NCBI GenBank assembly: GCA_022818135.1 | Contig: JAFMSR010000008.1 | Span: 29,246,899 to 29,310,898, forward strand | Direction: 5' to 3' | DNA length: 64,000 nt | Origin: Saxidomus purpurata | Taxonomy: Eukaryota; Mollusca; Bivalvia; Venerida; Veneridae | Part shown: positions 47,111-58,980 of the stretch, piece after piece | Layout: every line of letters starts with the position of its first letter | Numbering within the stretch: position 1 is the first letter of the stretch | Notes under the pieces: generated by a model | Database searches by the model: none | The model's input: the letters and a program-made list of their open reading frames with translations, nothing else | Told to the model about the DNA's origin: nothing | Made by a program: the position numbers and the translations under genes

Positions 47111-47527
47111 TAGTGGAGCAACGATATACTGGTATATTGCAATACAGAGCCGGACAGTGTACATACTACGATATGAATTACCGTACAACAATATTCAGAG
47201 TTAAATGAACTACTCACTTTACACATTGCTATGCATGTAAATAAATCAGACAAAGAAGGAAAAGACCGAAGATCACATTTGACCATCTTTGCCACTCTTC
47301 GGTTACATATGTAGTATAACATGCCCATAAGTCAAGTTAGCTTTTGATAGGCAGTTTCCCAATTGTTTGTGATCAACTTTTGGCACTGAATTTACACAAG
47401 TGATTTGGTTTCCTTCTATTTTCATAGCTTTTCTGTTACATCAATATATCACAATACGTATTGCAATATGGATTGGCTGTATCGCAATATATTGCTATAC
47501 AGGTTTGACTGCATTGCTGCACCCCTA
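47111..47527. mobile_element. 417-bp hAT-like MITE with 8-bp duplication
   Basis: Left tagtggagcaacgatatact and inverted right taggggtgcagcaatgcagt, both continuing to tattgc(a/g)atac. Flanks gcgctaag (47103-47110) and gcacttag (47528-47535) match at six of eight bases, as for an aged hAT duplication. Confidence 0.6.
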
Positions 47528-48114
47528 GCACTTAGTGAGGATTCATTTAATAGGCAGAGTACATTTGTATCTGGGTACATTGTATCTGGGACTTCAGAAC
47601 AAAGAACTGGTAGCTGGTTTAGGAGAGCAATGTTCCTACATTTTTTGTAATTAGCAAAGATTTTGTTTTTATTTAAACAAAATTCTAGCTATTTGAAGGT
47701 AAATACATGTGTACATGCTTAAACCTTTAAACAGGTAAGGCAATATCATAGATGGTTTTAATTAATGGAGGTGGCAACAAAACAACTTAACTCTGAAAAT
47801 AATGTGGAATCAATAGCATCATTACACATAAATAGCTATGTACCTGATTGACAAGGTGCTTAACAGATGGGTAAACGGATATTTAAAGAAATTTAAGGCT
47901 AGATTTTGTACCTTCAATTATCATTAGAACTACTGAACAACTATTTATATAGGCATTGGGCAGTATCTTCACTAGTTCAAATATCAGATAGACTACAATA
48001 CTAATTTTTATCTAATATAATGATATAACAAGAAGCCCATAACAGCCAGTATCACTCTACTGAACTGTTCAAAGTAAGTTTTGTGACAATCTTTTGGAAT
48101 GCTAATATAGAAAA

Positions 48115-48580
48115 ACCTAACAGAGGTCACTGTGACCTTGACCTTCTGACCCCAAAAACAGTAGGGATTATCTACTCAATAAGAACAATCATCCTATGAA
48201 GTTTGAAGACTGTTGTTAATAAGTAGATCTCAAAATATTGAGCGCATGATTTTCAAACTTCTAGTCACTGTGACCGTGACCTTTGACCCATAAACCCTAA
48301 AAAAACAAAGGGATCATCTACAGGTTGCATGCAACTTTCAGAGCAACTTTCATGAAAGTCAAATGTCAAGAATGTGACCTGTAGTGTAATCAAGGAAAAG
48401 CTAGCTGAAGTCAATGTGACCTTGACATTTGACTCACTGGTCCCCAAAACAGTAGGGTTCATCTAATTAAGACCAATCATCCTATAAAGTTTGAAGACAG
48501 AGGGTTATAATTAGATCTCAAAATATTGTTGGCGCATTAACTCTGCGGTAATAAACACTTCCACAAAGTTTGATCGAAAT
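48115..48580. repeat. ~143-bp tandem repeat, three units
   Basis: Repeated gtgaccttgacc(t/a)t(c/t)tga at about 48131, 48270 and 48416, with atctcaaaatattg and aagtttgaagact in each unit. Confidence 0.65.
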
Positions 48581-49127
48581 TGTATTTTCAACGTGGTAAT
48601 TACAGCTTGGGACATGAATTGGGCAATTTTCAAAGGGCCTTCTGAAGCAATTCAACTTAATCTTAAGGGGCATCAACTCTATATAGCAGTGAACGATCTA
48701 GGTTTTTAATATAATATGTGTACCTGGTATGCACATTTTTCAAAACATTGAGTCCCTTTCCAAAAAAGTAAGAAAAAAGAAGTGTAAGAAACATATAAAT
48801 CATCAATAACTATCAGTAATAATAGTGGGGATCAGTCAAAGGGGTGAACATGGCAAAAATTAACATTAATACATTAAAGTTATAAACATTTCCAGAAATT
48901 TTGATTGAATCTGCATTACCAATGCAGTAGGTATACCAGCTCCAAGTTTGTGTTGACCTCAGAGTTCACTGCCCATTACTGTTATTATAATCATGTATAC
49001 AGAAACAACTACAGCATGTACAATGGAAATATTCTTAAAGAAGCATTTACAGGTCTGGTTTCCGCAACTCCGGACTTAAAGTCTGGAGGTCCAGACCCAG
49101 AGACTTCAGATATATAGCTTGAGAATG

Positions 49128-50660
49128 CAGGGCTCGACTTAGGACTGAAAACTTAATTGGACATTCGGTCCACCTCATCTAGACTTCACTTGGCCCGACG
49201 TCAACTGACCTGGACCAAAATATTTGTGCCAATTTGGCACTAATAACTATAAATTCACTATGCAAAAAGATGTTTAAAAAATAATGTGACTTCGAGTGGA
49301 GTTTTGAGTGAAAATATCTATCGCGGGACTATCGCGTTTCTCTTTGTATTTCTGAGTGACTTTTTTATTACATCATGTAATTAAAATGTTGATTAAATAC
49401 ACCTGTAAAAGCGAACTGTTACAATAAGATTCTTTGAATCCCAAGGATTTATTCACACATCACCGTCGCGGTATTTTCATTGCGAATCCGCGGCCGCTAT
49501 ACTACTACCGCGTGTTTGATATCATCGTTTCAAAAAGTTATTTTTTATCTGAACCTCAATGTATATGTAAAATATTTATTTCCATGAAATACCCGCCGTA
49601 ATTGGTCAATGTTTATTTTCCACTTTGCATTTGTCACTCATGGTTGGTGTGAAAAATATGGCCTGTCATAAAGGATGACACAATTAACTCTTTCAATTTT
49701 GAAATTGTTTGCAAGTCCAAGCTATGTGATACCACTGATTGAGGTTCGTTAATTGATGAAAGCGAAAACATTTCTCTGGCAATTAAAAAGCTCCGAAACA
49801 AAACTACCGGAGTAATTTGTTCTGTTTGTTACAAAATCGTCGAGTTTCAGCGTGTCCATCTTTCTTTTGCCATTTATTGTGCTCTTTCTCAGCAACTGTG
49901 ACAGTCGAATTTTTCCAGTAACAATTTTCTTATATTCATTTTAATGAATAACCTTTGCCGAATGAAGTAATTTTTACTGCAAACTTCTGTTAATAAAAGA
50001 GATAAAGCCGCAGGTGTCACGAGATCAAAGAAGATCGCCGACGCTTGTCGGCGCTAGTCAAGTTTCTTTGATCTTAGTAAAACACGTGGCATTAAAAAGA
50101 CAGATATATTTTGACAGTTTTAGACATGTACAAGTACTTGTTGACTTTGGATAATAATAATATTAGTTTGGATGAGAAAATGTTATGAGTAAATTTTATT
50201 TTTGTTGATACTTTATATCGAAAACGCTTCACAGATGTACGTCGGTTGGCATATGAATTTCAATTTAAAAAGTATAAAAGACAAAAAACTCGTGTTTACA
50301 AATATCTACCGAAAAGAATTTAAATTTAATATCTCGTAAACCAGTTCAATCACACAAAGTACGGATATTTTATTAACCCCCGCAAAATGCCGCGATATTT
50401 CTCCTTCAAGTTCTAAGTCACGCTATTTGGCGCGATCGGAGGTGTATAAAACTCAATTTCAATTGGTTATAGATGGTTGTCAGTGACAAATCAGAAAGCA
50501 TGTTATTAATGTGTTCTATAAACCCCTGACAAACAAAGATTTGTGCCATTGTCATCTCATTTTTGATGTGGACCGGCGGACCAGCTTACTGGATGGTCAG
50601 TTGGACTGTGGGCTTTTTAACTGGACCCGGGCCAATGGTCCAGTGCTAAATCGAGCCCTG
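49128..50660. mobile_element. 1.5-kb TIR element, hAT-like ends, GAATG duplication
   Basis: Left cagggctcgacttaggactg; inverted right cagggctcgatttagcactg. GAATG directly precedes and follows (49123-49127 and 50661-50665). Internal sequence is richer in CG dinucleotides than its surroundings and holds no transposase frame. CAGGG ends suggest a hAT-type element; a 5-bp duplication is shorter than the usual 8. Confidence 0.7.
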
Positions 50661-51000
50661 GAATGAGTAGGTGAGGGAATAAGTAGATGAGTAAGTGAAG
50701 GAATAATCCAATTTAATTGAGTGAGAGTGATTGAGTGAATGAATGTTCCAATCTTGAATGTGTGAGCGAATGAATAATCTAATAATTGAACTCATAAATG
50801 AGTTAGGGAGTGAATTAATGAATAAATGAGTGAGAATGAATGAATTGATGAGTGAATGAATTATAATCCAACAATTGAACAAATTAAATAATGAATGAGT
50901 AAATGATTTAAGAATCGAATGAATGAAAGACTGGCCGACTGAATGAATAATCAAATGACTGAACAAATGAGCGAGTTATAAAGTAAATGAATCAATGTTA
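50661..51000. repeat. Degenerate (GAAT/GAGT)n simple repeat
   Basis: Imperfect four-base repetition gaatgagt/gaatgaat through about 340 bp, adjoining the TIR element. The 106-residue - strand frame is low-complexity artefact. Confidence 0.85.
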
Positions 51001-51874
51001 CAGTAATTTAGTCTTTAGGGTGTCAGTTAAAAGTTTGTTGCCTACTAAGAAATAAATTTGACTGCGACTAACAACCGACATGTTTGGACGTTTTATGGTT
51101 ACTGCATTATTATGCGTAGGTTAATGAAAAATGTTACCAACTTAATTATTTAACAAGGGATCTGAGATTTTTTTACCTACGTCGAAACTTTTGAGTACTT
51201 TTTCATCATAAGTCAAAAAAAAAAAACTTCGAGTCCAAACTCCTCCTTTGTAGAGAGTATCTTATTCAAGAACCGTAACTCACCCTATCCTGACCCAAAG
51301 GAAAGCGAAACACTTGAACGCAAAAGAACACAATCAATTTTAATGAAACAAAGTGATAATTGCAGTTGCAAGTAGGGGCCTCATCAGTTTAGCACTTTCA
51401 ATGGTAAAGAACTTAATGTATCAAATAAGTAATTCATTCTCAAGAAAATCTAGTCAAATAACCAATTTTTCACATTATTATCACAGGTTTTTGTTGGTGT
51501 TTTTTTGCACTACAGTACTGTATTTAGAAACTGCAGCTGTATTTATTAATATCGCAGTAAGTAGTTCTAGTCAAATTTACATATGTATTCTTGTTTCTAT
51601 TTTTAGTTTAAACAATATTTATTCTTGAAAATATGTTGTATATATACATTCATAGTACAAAGGTTTAACAATATAATTTGAATCTGAAACTAAGCTTTCA
51701 AAGAAAACTTATATAAATTCATTTTCCAGGTAGATCTAGATCACTATTTGATGGCAGAAATGTATACTATTCGGCATTTTGTAAGATAATGTGACAGATA
51801 ATTCAATTTCGCATAATAAAGTTTCTGTTCTGTCTTAATGAAGAGATAATAATCTGGAAAAAAACTGCAATAAT

Positions 51875-51972
51875 GCTACATTTGAACTGGTGCTGATTTT
51901 AACTGTGCTCACCTACGAACTCGTCGACCAGTCATCTAGACCCAAACCGTTTGGAGGCAAGTATAAATCTTT
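51875..51972 (+). other. Open frame resembling one exon of an AIG1/ADTRP-like membrane protein (weak)
   Basis: The + frame reads NATFELVLILTVLTYELVDQ then SSRPKPFGGKYKS. A hydrophobic helix followed by FGGK(Y/W)K resembles the start of AIG1/ADTRP proteins. A possible donor, gtataat, follows at 51973. No start codon in frame, no convincing acceptor and no companion exons were found, so chance or a gene relic is quite possible. Confidence 0.2.
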
Positions 51973-52011
51973 GTATAATTTTTTATTATTATATTTTGAT
52001 CAACTTAGAAG

Positions 52012-53280
52012 CAAGGTCTTTCAAATAGTATGGTCCGGAAACGAGAGTAATACGATAAATAACTTGCCTCGGATCACGTGACAAACATCCGGGTACCCGC
52101 CATTTTGGAAAAAGAAAGAAAATATTGAAACTTTATATCTACGTATATCTCGATATTTTACCAATCAATTTGACCAACAAAGAGATCCTTAATACAATAT
52201 ATGCATTCCCTTATCATAATATGACATTATTTTTTCCCGATGTTTTGGTTTAGATGGATTTACGCATTGGAAAGTTGACTTGATAAGAACGTTTTTTTTT
52301 CACAAATGGCCGAAAGCCGAAAACCGACCTAATTTTAGCGCTTCTTTCCTACTTGCATGGTGTTCATGGGATTGATGTTACATCTTTTTCTCATAGATTT
52401 AAGCCTAATGTACGTCTGTTATGTCTTAGATTTTCGTATTTCACCCGTATTTTAATTTTCTGGGACGGTTAGATCCGATCAAAATCTAAAAAATGGCGTC
52501 ACCGGTGAATTTTTTCGCGATTCGGTGATATTTTGTGCACAGTTTTTCACTGTATATTTAGGGTCAAATGATAGAAAATTGCTAATTCGCCGTGATTGGC
52601 CTACTATTTGGTAACCAATCAAATACAACCTTTGGCTATACTGGCTGGAAATTGCAGTCAGGTAAATTTCTCCTATTTTCTGGCTTCAAAATTTTACTTT
52701 TTAGGCATGACGGGAGACATGCCGGGGTCTCATCCAAATATCAAGCTAACATAAGTGCTCTTTTGGACGGACCTTGATAAAATTCTCATCAAATCAAATC
52801 AAATCAAATCAAAATTGCTAATTAAAATGTAAATTAAGGGTTATATTTTGTTTGTTATGAATTAGATTTTCGTTGTTTTATTTAATAACATAATAACGTA
52901 CAGTTTTGTAAGACCAATATCGCGAGTCAAATTACCATCCATCGCTAAAACGCGCAAGACGGAACAGCATGGACCGTGTTTAACTCGCGTTTAAAACAAA
53001 AGTTTATTATATATAAAGGTTTTAATTTCACAGTTTTACAGGAAATTTTCTCAGCTTTCCAATTATACCATTTTTTAAATTAAAACTGGTATTTAAATGA
53101 CAAAATGACGGGCAGTTTTGCATACAACTATCGGACAAAATACCAGTTAACTCGCTCGGCGTGATAAATACACGGTGTGATAATCGCTTCCAGGTAAAAA
53201 TCGATAACCGAGACAAGATTATCAGTACGATAAGACGTTTATAGAGGGCGTTTCTAGACCATACTATTTGAAAGACCTTG
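52012..53280. mobile_element. 1.27-kb TIR element with perfect 7-bp duplication TTAGAAG
   Basis: Left caaggtctttcaaatagtat then gg; the right end is the exact inverse over 22 bp. TTAGAAG lies on both sides (52005-52011 and 53281-53287). Similarity between the ends continues weakly for about 100 bp. No transposase frame. It carries a CACGTG, ccgccattttgg and aaaatggcgtcaccggtga, promoter-like motifs. Confidence 0.85.
52786..52813. repeat. (AAATC)n microsatellite
   Basis: About five copies of caaat/aaatc inside the 52012-53280 element. Confidence 0.9.
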
Positions 53281-53973
53281 TTAGAAGTAAAAATTTAAAA
53301 TTCAGTTAATTCAAAAATTAAAATAGATATAGGATGGAAAGGTTGTCTGACATCGCTTTGTGCAGCTTTGGGCATCATCTGGCTCGTTCCCGGCTGGCAG
53401 TGTGTTTTCTGGGCGGCTTGTCTGGGTGTGTCTCTTGACGTTGTGGGGCGGTGTTGGACAACCTTTATAGTTTCATTATAATGCTGCATTTAGTGCATTA
53501 TGTTTTGTCACATATTTTACTGTTACTGTGATTTTTGCATTTTATCTGTTCAATCAATTTGTTTTGTATTGCTTTATGTCAAATGCTCTAAATGAGTCAT
53601 GACATTGGAAATGAAATCTTGAAATTTTGAATCAAATTAATTAAAGCACATTTCAGAAAACGTTTTAAAAGCCGGTTGCAAAATATTCATGTGAAGTTGT
53701 TATAACCTGGGTCATATTATATACATATTAATATAAATTCTAACACAAGCGGATGCTTTTCCTATATAAACATATAGGGAAAAGCCTGTATTTTATTTTA
53801 CGATAAAATACAGCACGTTTTCCAAGGACGACGTGCCTTAAATGACGTAACGACGTGACGTATTTAAACAAGCGCGTCCAATCGTATCTCGCGTTTTGAG
53901 GTTACAATGATGTACTACTACGCGTTAAATCAAGTTCGGGTTGTTTTCAAAGGAACTAACGTGTTAGAATCGA

Positions 53974-54126
53974 AATAATAAATTGTTCCCTATATTTTAT
54001 CGTTGAATAAAATACAGTCAGTCATTTGGATGCGAAAAATTAAATCACTCGTGCTTTAATTACTACGCATCCAAATTCCTGACTATATTTTATTCAACGA
54101 TAAAATACAGGAAGGCATTTATTATT
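53974..54126. repeat. Large imperfect palindrome (60-bp arms)
   Basis: The left arm has tattttatcgttgaataaaa then tac and catttggatgcg. The right arm is its inverse, cgcatccaaatt ... ttttattcaacgataaaata. The loop is about 33 nt. A related short palindrome, tgtattttattttacgataa then aatacag, sits at 53788-53814. Likely a foldback/MITE remnant. Confidence 0.75.
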
Positions 54127-56690
54127 TATTAAATAATATAGTATGACCCAGAAAATAATATTGATCATTAGGCCTAATGAAATAAATTATGAGCAGCTAT
54201 CACACGATTGTTCACTACAATGCTTGAGCACGCATTTTACCTGACTACAAAATAGTCTACAAAATAGTCTAGAAACAAACAGAAGGGCGTTTCTAAATTT
54301 ATATTGAACGTGTACTGGTGAGCAATGTATGGGAATCAATAATCATCCAAACTATACAAGATTCTAATATAACACACTCTTGAGTAGTCCCAATGCACCA
54401 TCATTTATAACCAGGCTCTCGTTTGGTATAGGAAAAAAAGAATCGTTCGTGACTTATTCTGTAACATTAAACCAGTCTATTATATGAGATACACAGTGAC
54501 GCTTCGAGCCACTGCGTTTTCCCGATTGTCTTTTTGCATATTGGACATGAAACTACTTTTTGCATATTACTTTATTACTGAACTTACATCCCGACAAACA
54601 TACATTGTATTTGCTCGTTCGCCCAAGAAGTGATGTCTGCAGTATATCTTGGTCGTGATTCAAATGATATTAAATCATTCGACGTTAAATTGAGATCTAC
54701 CATAACAGGCTCTGAAAATTTATAAACTGCAAAGGTAATAGCCGTACGCATTTTCCACGCATTCGCTGAAGACAAAATGTCTAAATCGCAGACATAAAGG
54801 CAATATACGCATTGCCAGACCATTATATATTGGCAATCGAGTGTTGATGAATATCTCGAAGGAGAATAGAGACCATTAACTGGTTCCGAAAATCTAACTG
54901 GCTGTTTTGATATTTCATGCATTCACTGTGGACAGAATATCTAAAAATTAAACATACAGACCTGGCAGACCATTACATTCAGACAGTGCATTCAGTATAA
55001 ATTCAAGAAAGAAAGCTTACTGTCGTGGATAGGGAAGAGGTCGCGAGTCTCAATAACATAATTTCAAAATAATTGTGACCAGTTCTGTAAATGTATCAAT
55101 TTAATTCGAAGGCGCATATGCTTTTGTACTGGCTGCACGTTGAGTTCGGGGTATTTCGTTGTTGTAAATAAAGATAGGTAGCGAATAATGTAAGTCTAAA
55201 AGCATTTTACGTAAGGATTGTACCGATACGTGCCGTGTGTAAAATTTTAGGTAGGTATTATCTATGCTGCATGGACTAAGGCTTACGTTTTAGTGGTTTA
55301 AGTTTGATATTATGATACAACTGTTTCAAGGATTTTACCTAATCTTGTGGTGCGTTAAATTTTTCATTTTTTCCCCTAAATATGATGTATTTTGACTTTG
55401 AGGGGGTAAAATACATTTCTGTTATAACAATAAAACAGATCTGATATACAAACGTACATTGAAGTCCACTAGTATGTGAAAAACCTGTGAAGCTTTTAGC
55501 ATTATTACTGTAAATCAAGACTCCAGTGCTAAAGCAATATCTGCCGCAAATCCTACACTGATCTCCATTCTACCAGGATATTATAATCGATAAATGTCCA
55601 GCAACATATTGTATATTTATAAGTGCCATTTTAAGGTCTTTTATTTCAGGAGAAAATGTAAGAATGCTCAATAATTTCACATTCCGTAACATAATATACT
55701 TCATGTGGGATTTCCACAATTTCAGGGCGCTTTTCTTATAACAGCGAACATGAACACAACTGCATTGTTGTAGCGTAAGAATATGATATTGTGGTATGAA
55801 ATTGTGGTAAAGAATTGTCTGAGACATCAAATTCAACAAACATGTCATAAACAATCTGAATGTCAGTGATTTAGAAAATATCAGAGGTAAATGCGTTTTA
55901 GCATTGCGGGAAAATATTTATATGATGTTTTAAGGTGAACAGTTCAGATAAAAATGTCAAAAATATTACAAGAATGAAAACACTGGACTCACAAATGCAT
56001 AGATAAAGGGAAAGAAAATTGGATAAGGCTGAAGGCTGCGTTTCTTACCAGAGAATTGCCGTTTTAGAAGCCTAACCAGCAATGGAATGGTATTAACCGT
56101 CTCGCCAAATAAAACTCCTTTAACGTTGACAACTGGTCAAAAGTACAGAAAATTACAGACTCTATCCTAAGATATGAGACAGTACATCTCTGAAAAGTCT
56201 ATGTTAAAAACATACGTTTAGAAAGTAATATAAACATACAAGTACAAGAAAAATCCATCACTTATCATGCACATATAATTCCGCATGATACAACATAATG
56301 CTATTTGTTTTCACAGTCACAATATTTGAACATAATGAATACATGTTCCTCTTTATTGTGATAGAACAACTCGCTGTAACATAATCAATACGAGTAACTC
56401 TCATTTTTGTTCCATTAAGTGCCACTAAGTTACTCGTTTTAACCGATACTCGCACGAACTATCTGACATGAGAATAGAAAACATCCGGCTTACTGACGGG
56501 ACAAGGAATCTCCTTTCCCTGCATGGGTTGAAAGGGCATTGTCGGGATTCGTTTTTGCTTTTGCTCATAAATTTAACCCGACATTCACGTTGGGAAAATA
56601 GCTAGTTCTTATTATTGTGTGAAGGCTGTTAAGGCTTTTTGAATGGTGTTGCCTTTAAATAGATAGTCATAAACTGTTTTCACTCATAAC
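54127..56690. other. Intergenic, no gene supported
   Basis: Contains only short frames. 54700-54960 shows two diverged copies of a ~170-bp segment (gacaaaatgtctaaa/gacagaatatctaaa), so the 112-residue - strand frame there is probably repeat-derived. Confidence 0.4.
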
Positions 56691-57700
56691 GAGCAACAGA
56701 GATAATTTAACACACTTCGGTCAGCTGAATTGAAAAGCAGCTCGGTAAGCAGACAAGACGTACAATTAAACAGCCAGAAATATGAAACAACTCGATCAAT
56801 AGATTGACCAACAGGTTTGAATAACAATTTTACCGACAGAAGTATGAACTCGTTCTACAAACGCGAGAAACAATTAAACCAACAGAGGTGAAAGCATAGA
56901 AACAATTCGAACAGCCAACGTAAGAACAAATCGTCCACCATAATTATATGGGAAACAAATTGAATAGCAGACGACCAAATAGAAATGTGAATCAATTCGA
57001 CTTGCTGACGTGAGAAGCAATTCGAACATCAGACTTGAGTTACAAATCAACCTGCAGACAACAGAGTCATTTCGTGCAGCAGAGAGATGAACAACTCGGC
57101 CAGCACCCGAAAAATATTTAGGCACTTAGAAATTATAACAACCCTACAGCAATTTGAAAAATAACACAACTAGCATATATGAAAAATGACTCGACTAATA
57201 GAGTGAAACAAGTATGCCAGTAAAAAAAGAAAAAAATCAACGGATGCCTTTAAAACAACTCACCGATATACATGTACAGTCCAACCTCTCTAAACAACAC
57301 CCCCGAAGAACAAAAACCTCTCTACAAAGACAAATGTTTTATTACCCAAAGCAATTATACCTGAACAAATTAACCTCCCTAGAGCAACAACCTCTCCCCA
57401 ACAAACAAAAATGATGTTCCCTTGAGTGTTGTTGTAAAGAGATTGGACTGTACATCAAAAACACGACAATCAGCAGACGTTAAAACAACCCGACATACAG
57501 AAGTAAGAAACAACACGACATGCCGTGAAATACAATTGGATAAAAAAAAAGCGTCAACAGCAACCCGCACGTCAGTCGTTAACAGAAATCTGACCAGAAA
57601 ATCTAAGAAAAACATAAGAGAAAAAACTCGACTATGGGACGTGAGAACAACGTGAGAAGAAGTAAGAAGCATATCGACGAGTCACAAGAGCGAATTGAGT
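56690..57700. repeat. Degenerate ~24-bp tandem repeat
   Basis: A loosely repeated motif resembling gaaacaattcgaacagcaga then cgtga runs through most of this kilobase with 20-35 bp spacing. The pogo-like MITE at 57277-57450 is inserted within it. Confidence 0.65.
57277..57450. mobile_element. 174-bp pogo/Tc1-mariner-type MITE, TA duplication
   Basis: Left cagtccaacctctctaaaca; inverted right cagtccaatctctttacaac. TA lies on both sides (57275-57276 and 57451-57452). No ORF of its own. Confidence 0.85.
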
Positions 57701-57869
57701 CTATGGAATGATTAAAGCATACTTTCTTAGATGCAGTTTATCATAAGAGTGTGTATTAAAGACCAAATACGAGAGGTTTTCGGAAAGTTCATCATACTCA
57801 GATAGTAAGACTGATATATAAATATATATATTTGGAATCAGAAACAATGTACCTGTTTTCAATATAAAA

Positions 57870-58980
57870 CAAGAGCTGTCCCTCCCAAGTGACGAATGCC
57901 CCCGAAAGAGGTGCCTCACAGTCTGTGTCCTCTCCATGTGCTCAATAAATGTGCTATGTAATTTTAAAATCCTTCCATGCATGACAGAGTAATCATGCAT
58001 ACAGTATTCCATTACTTTAAACACTAAGTGTGACCTTGACCTTTGAGGTAGGGACTTGGGTCTTGCACGCGACACATCCGCTTGATGTGCTAGACATTTG
58101 TGCCCAGTTATTTTAAAATCCTTCAAAGCATAATAAAGTTATAGTCCGGACACTAATGTATGCATATATACAGGATTCCATTACCTATAAACTCTAAGTG
58201 TGACCTTGACCTTTGTGGTAGGGATGTGGGTCATGCACGCGACACGTCGTCTTGATGTGCTAGACATTTGTGCCAAATTATTTTAAAATCCTTCAAGGCA
58301 TGACAAAGTTACAGTCCGGACACGAATGTGTGCATATATGCATATATAGAGGAATCCATTACCTTCAAACTCTAAGTATGACCTTGACCTTTGAGCTAGG
58401 GACGTGGGTCTTGCACGCGACACGTCATCTTGATGTGCTAGACATTTGTGCCAAGTTATTTTAAAATCCTTCAATGCATGACAAAGTTACAGTCCGGACA
58501 CGAATGTGTGCATATATGCTTATATGGAGGAATCCATTACCTTCAAACTCTAAGTATGACCTTGACCTTTGAGCTAGGGACGTGGGTCTTGCACGCGACA
58601 CGTCGTCTTGATGTGCTAAACATGTGTGCCTAGTTATTTTAAAATCCTTCAATGCATGACAAAGTTACAGTCCGGACACGAATGTGTGCATATATAGAGG
58701 ATTCCATAACCTTCATACTCCAAGTGTGACCTTCACCTTTGAGGTAGGGATGTGGGTCTTGCACGTGACACGTCGTCTTGATGTGCTAGACATGTGTGCT
58801 AAGTTATTTTAAAATCCTTCAATGCATGACAAAGTTACAGTCCGGACACGAATTTGTAAGTGGGGACGCACGGACGGACGGACAGACGGACAGACGGACG
58901 GACGGACAGACGGACAGACGGTCAGACGGACAGACGGTGCGATTTTAATATGCCACCCTTCGGGGGCATAAAAAAACCTT
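57870..58980. mobile_element. Satellite-bearing element: five ~178-bp units plus (GGAC)n
   Basis: A left end with aacaagagctgtccctccca precedes five units with tgaccttgacctttgag at about 58031, 58201, 58379, 58558 and 58727. Then come a (GGACGGACAGAC)n tract at 58863-58937 and an end reading ccacccttcgggggcataaa. Satellite plus ACGG-type microsatellite matches the pearl-type architecture described in bivalves. Confidence 0.8.

Noticed and set aside
47092..47328. 78-codon - strand frame with several cysteines
   Set aside because: Lies in a short hAT-like MITE; cysteine spacing does not make a BED or other zinc finger I can support.
50646..50966. 106-codon Ser/His/Ile-rich - strand frame
   Set aside because: Low-complexity translation of the (GAAT/GAGT)n tract.
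54584..54922. 112-codon - strand frame
   Set aside because: Overlaps two diverged copies of the same segment and has no recognisable domain or splice context.
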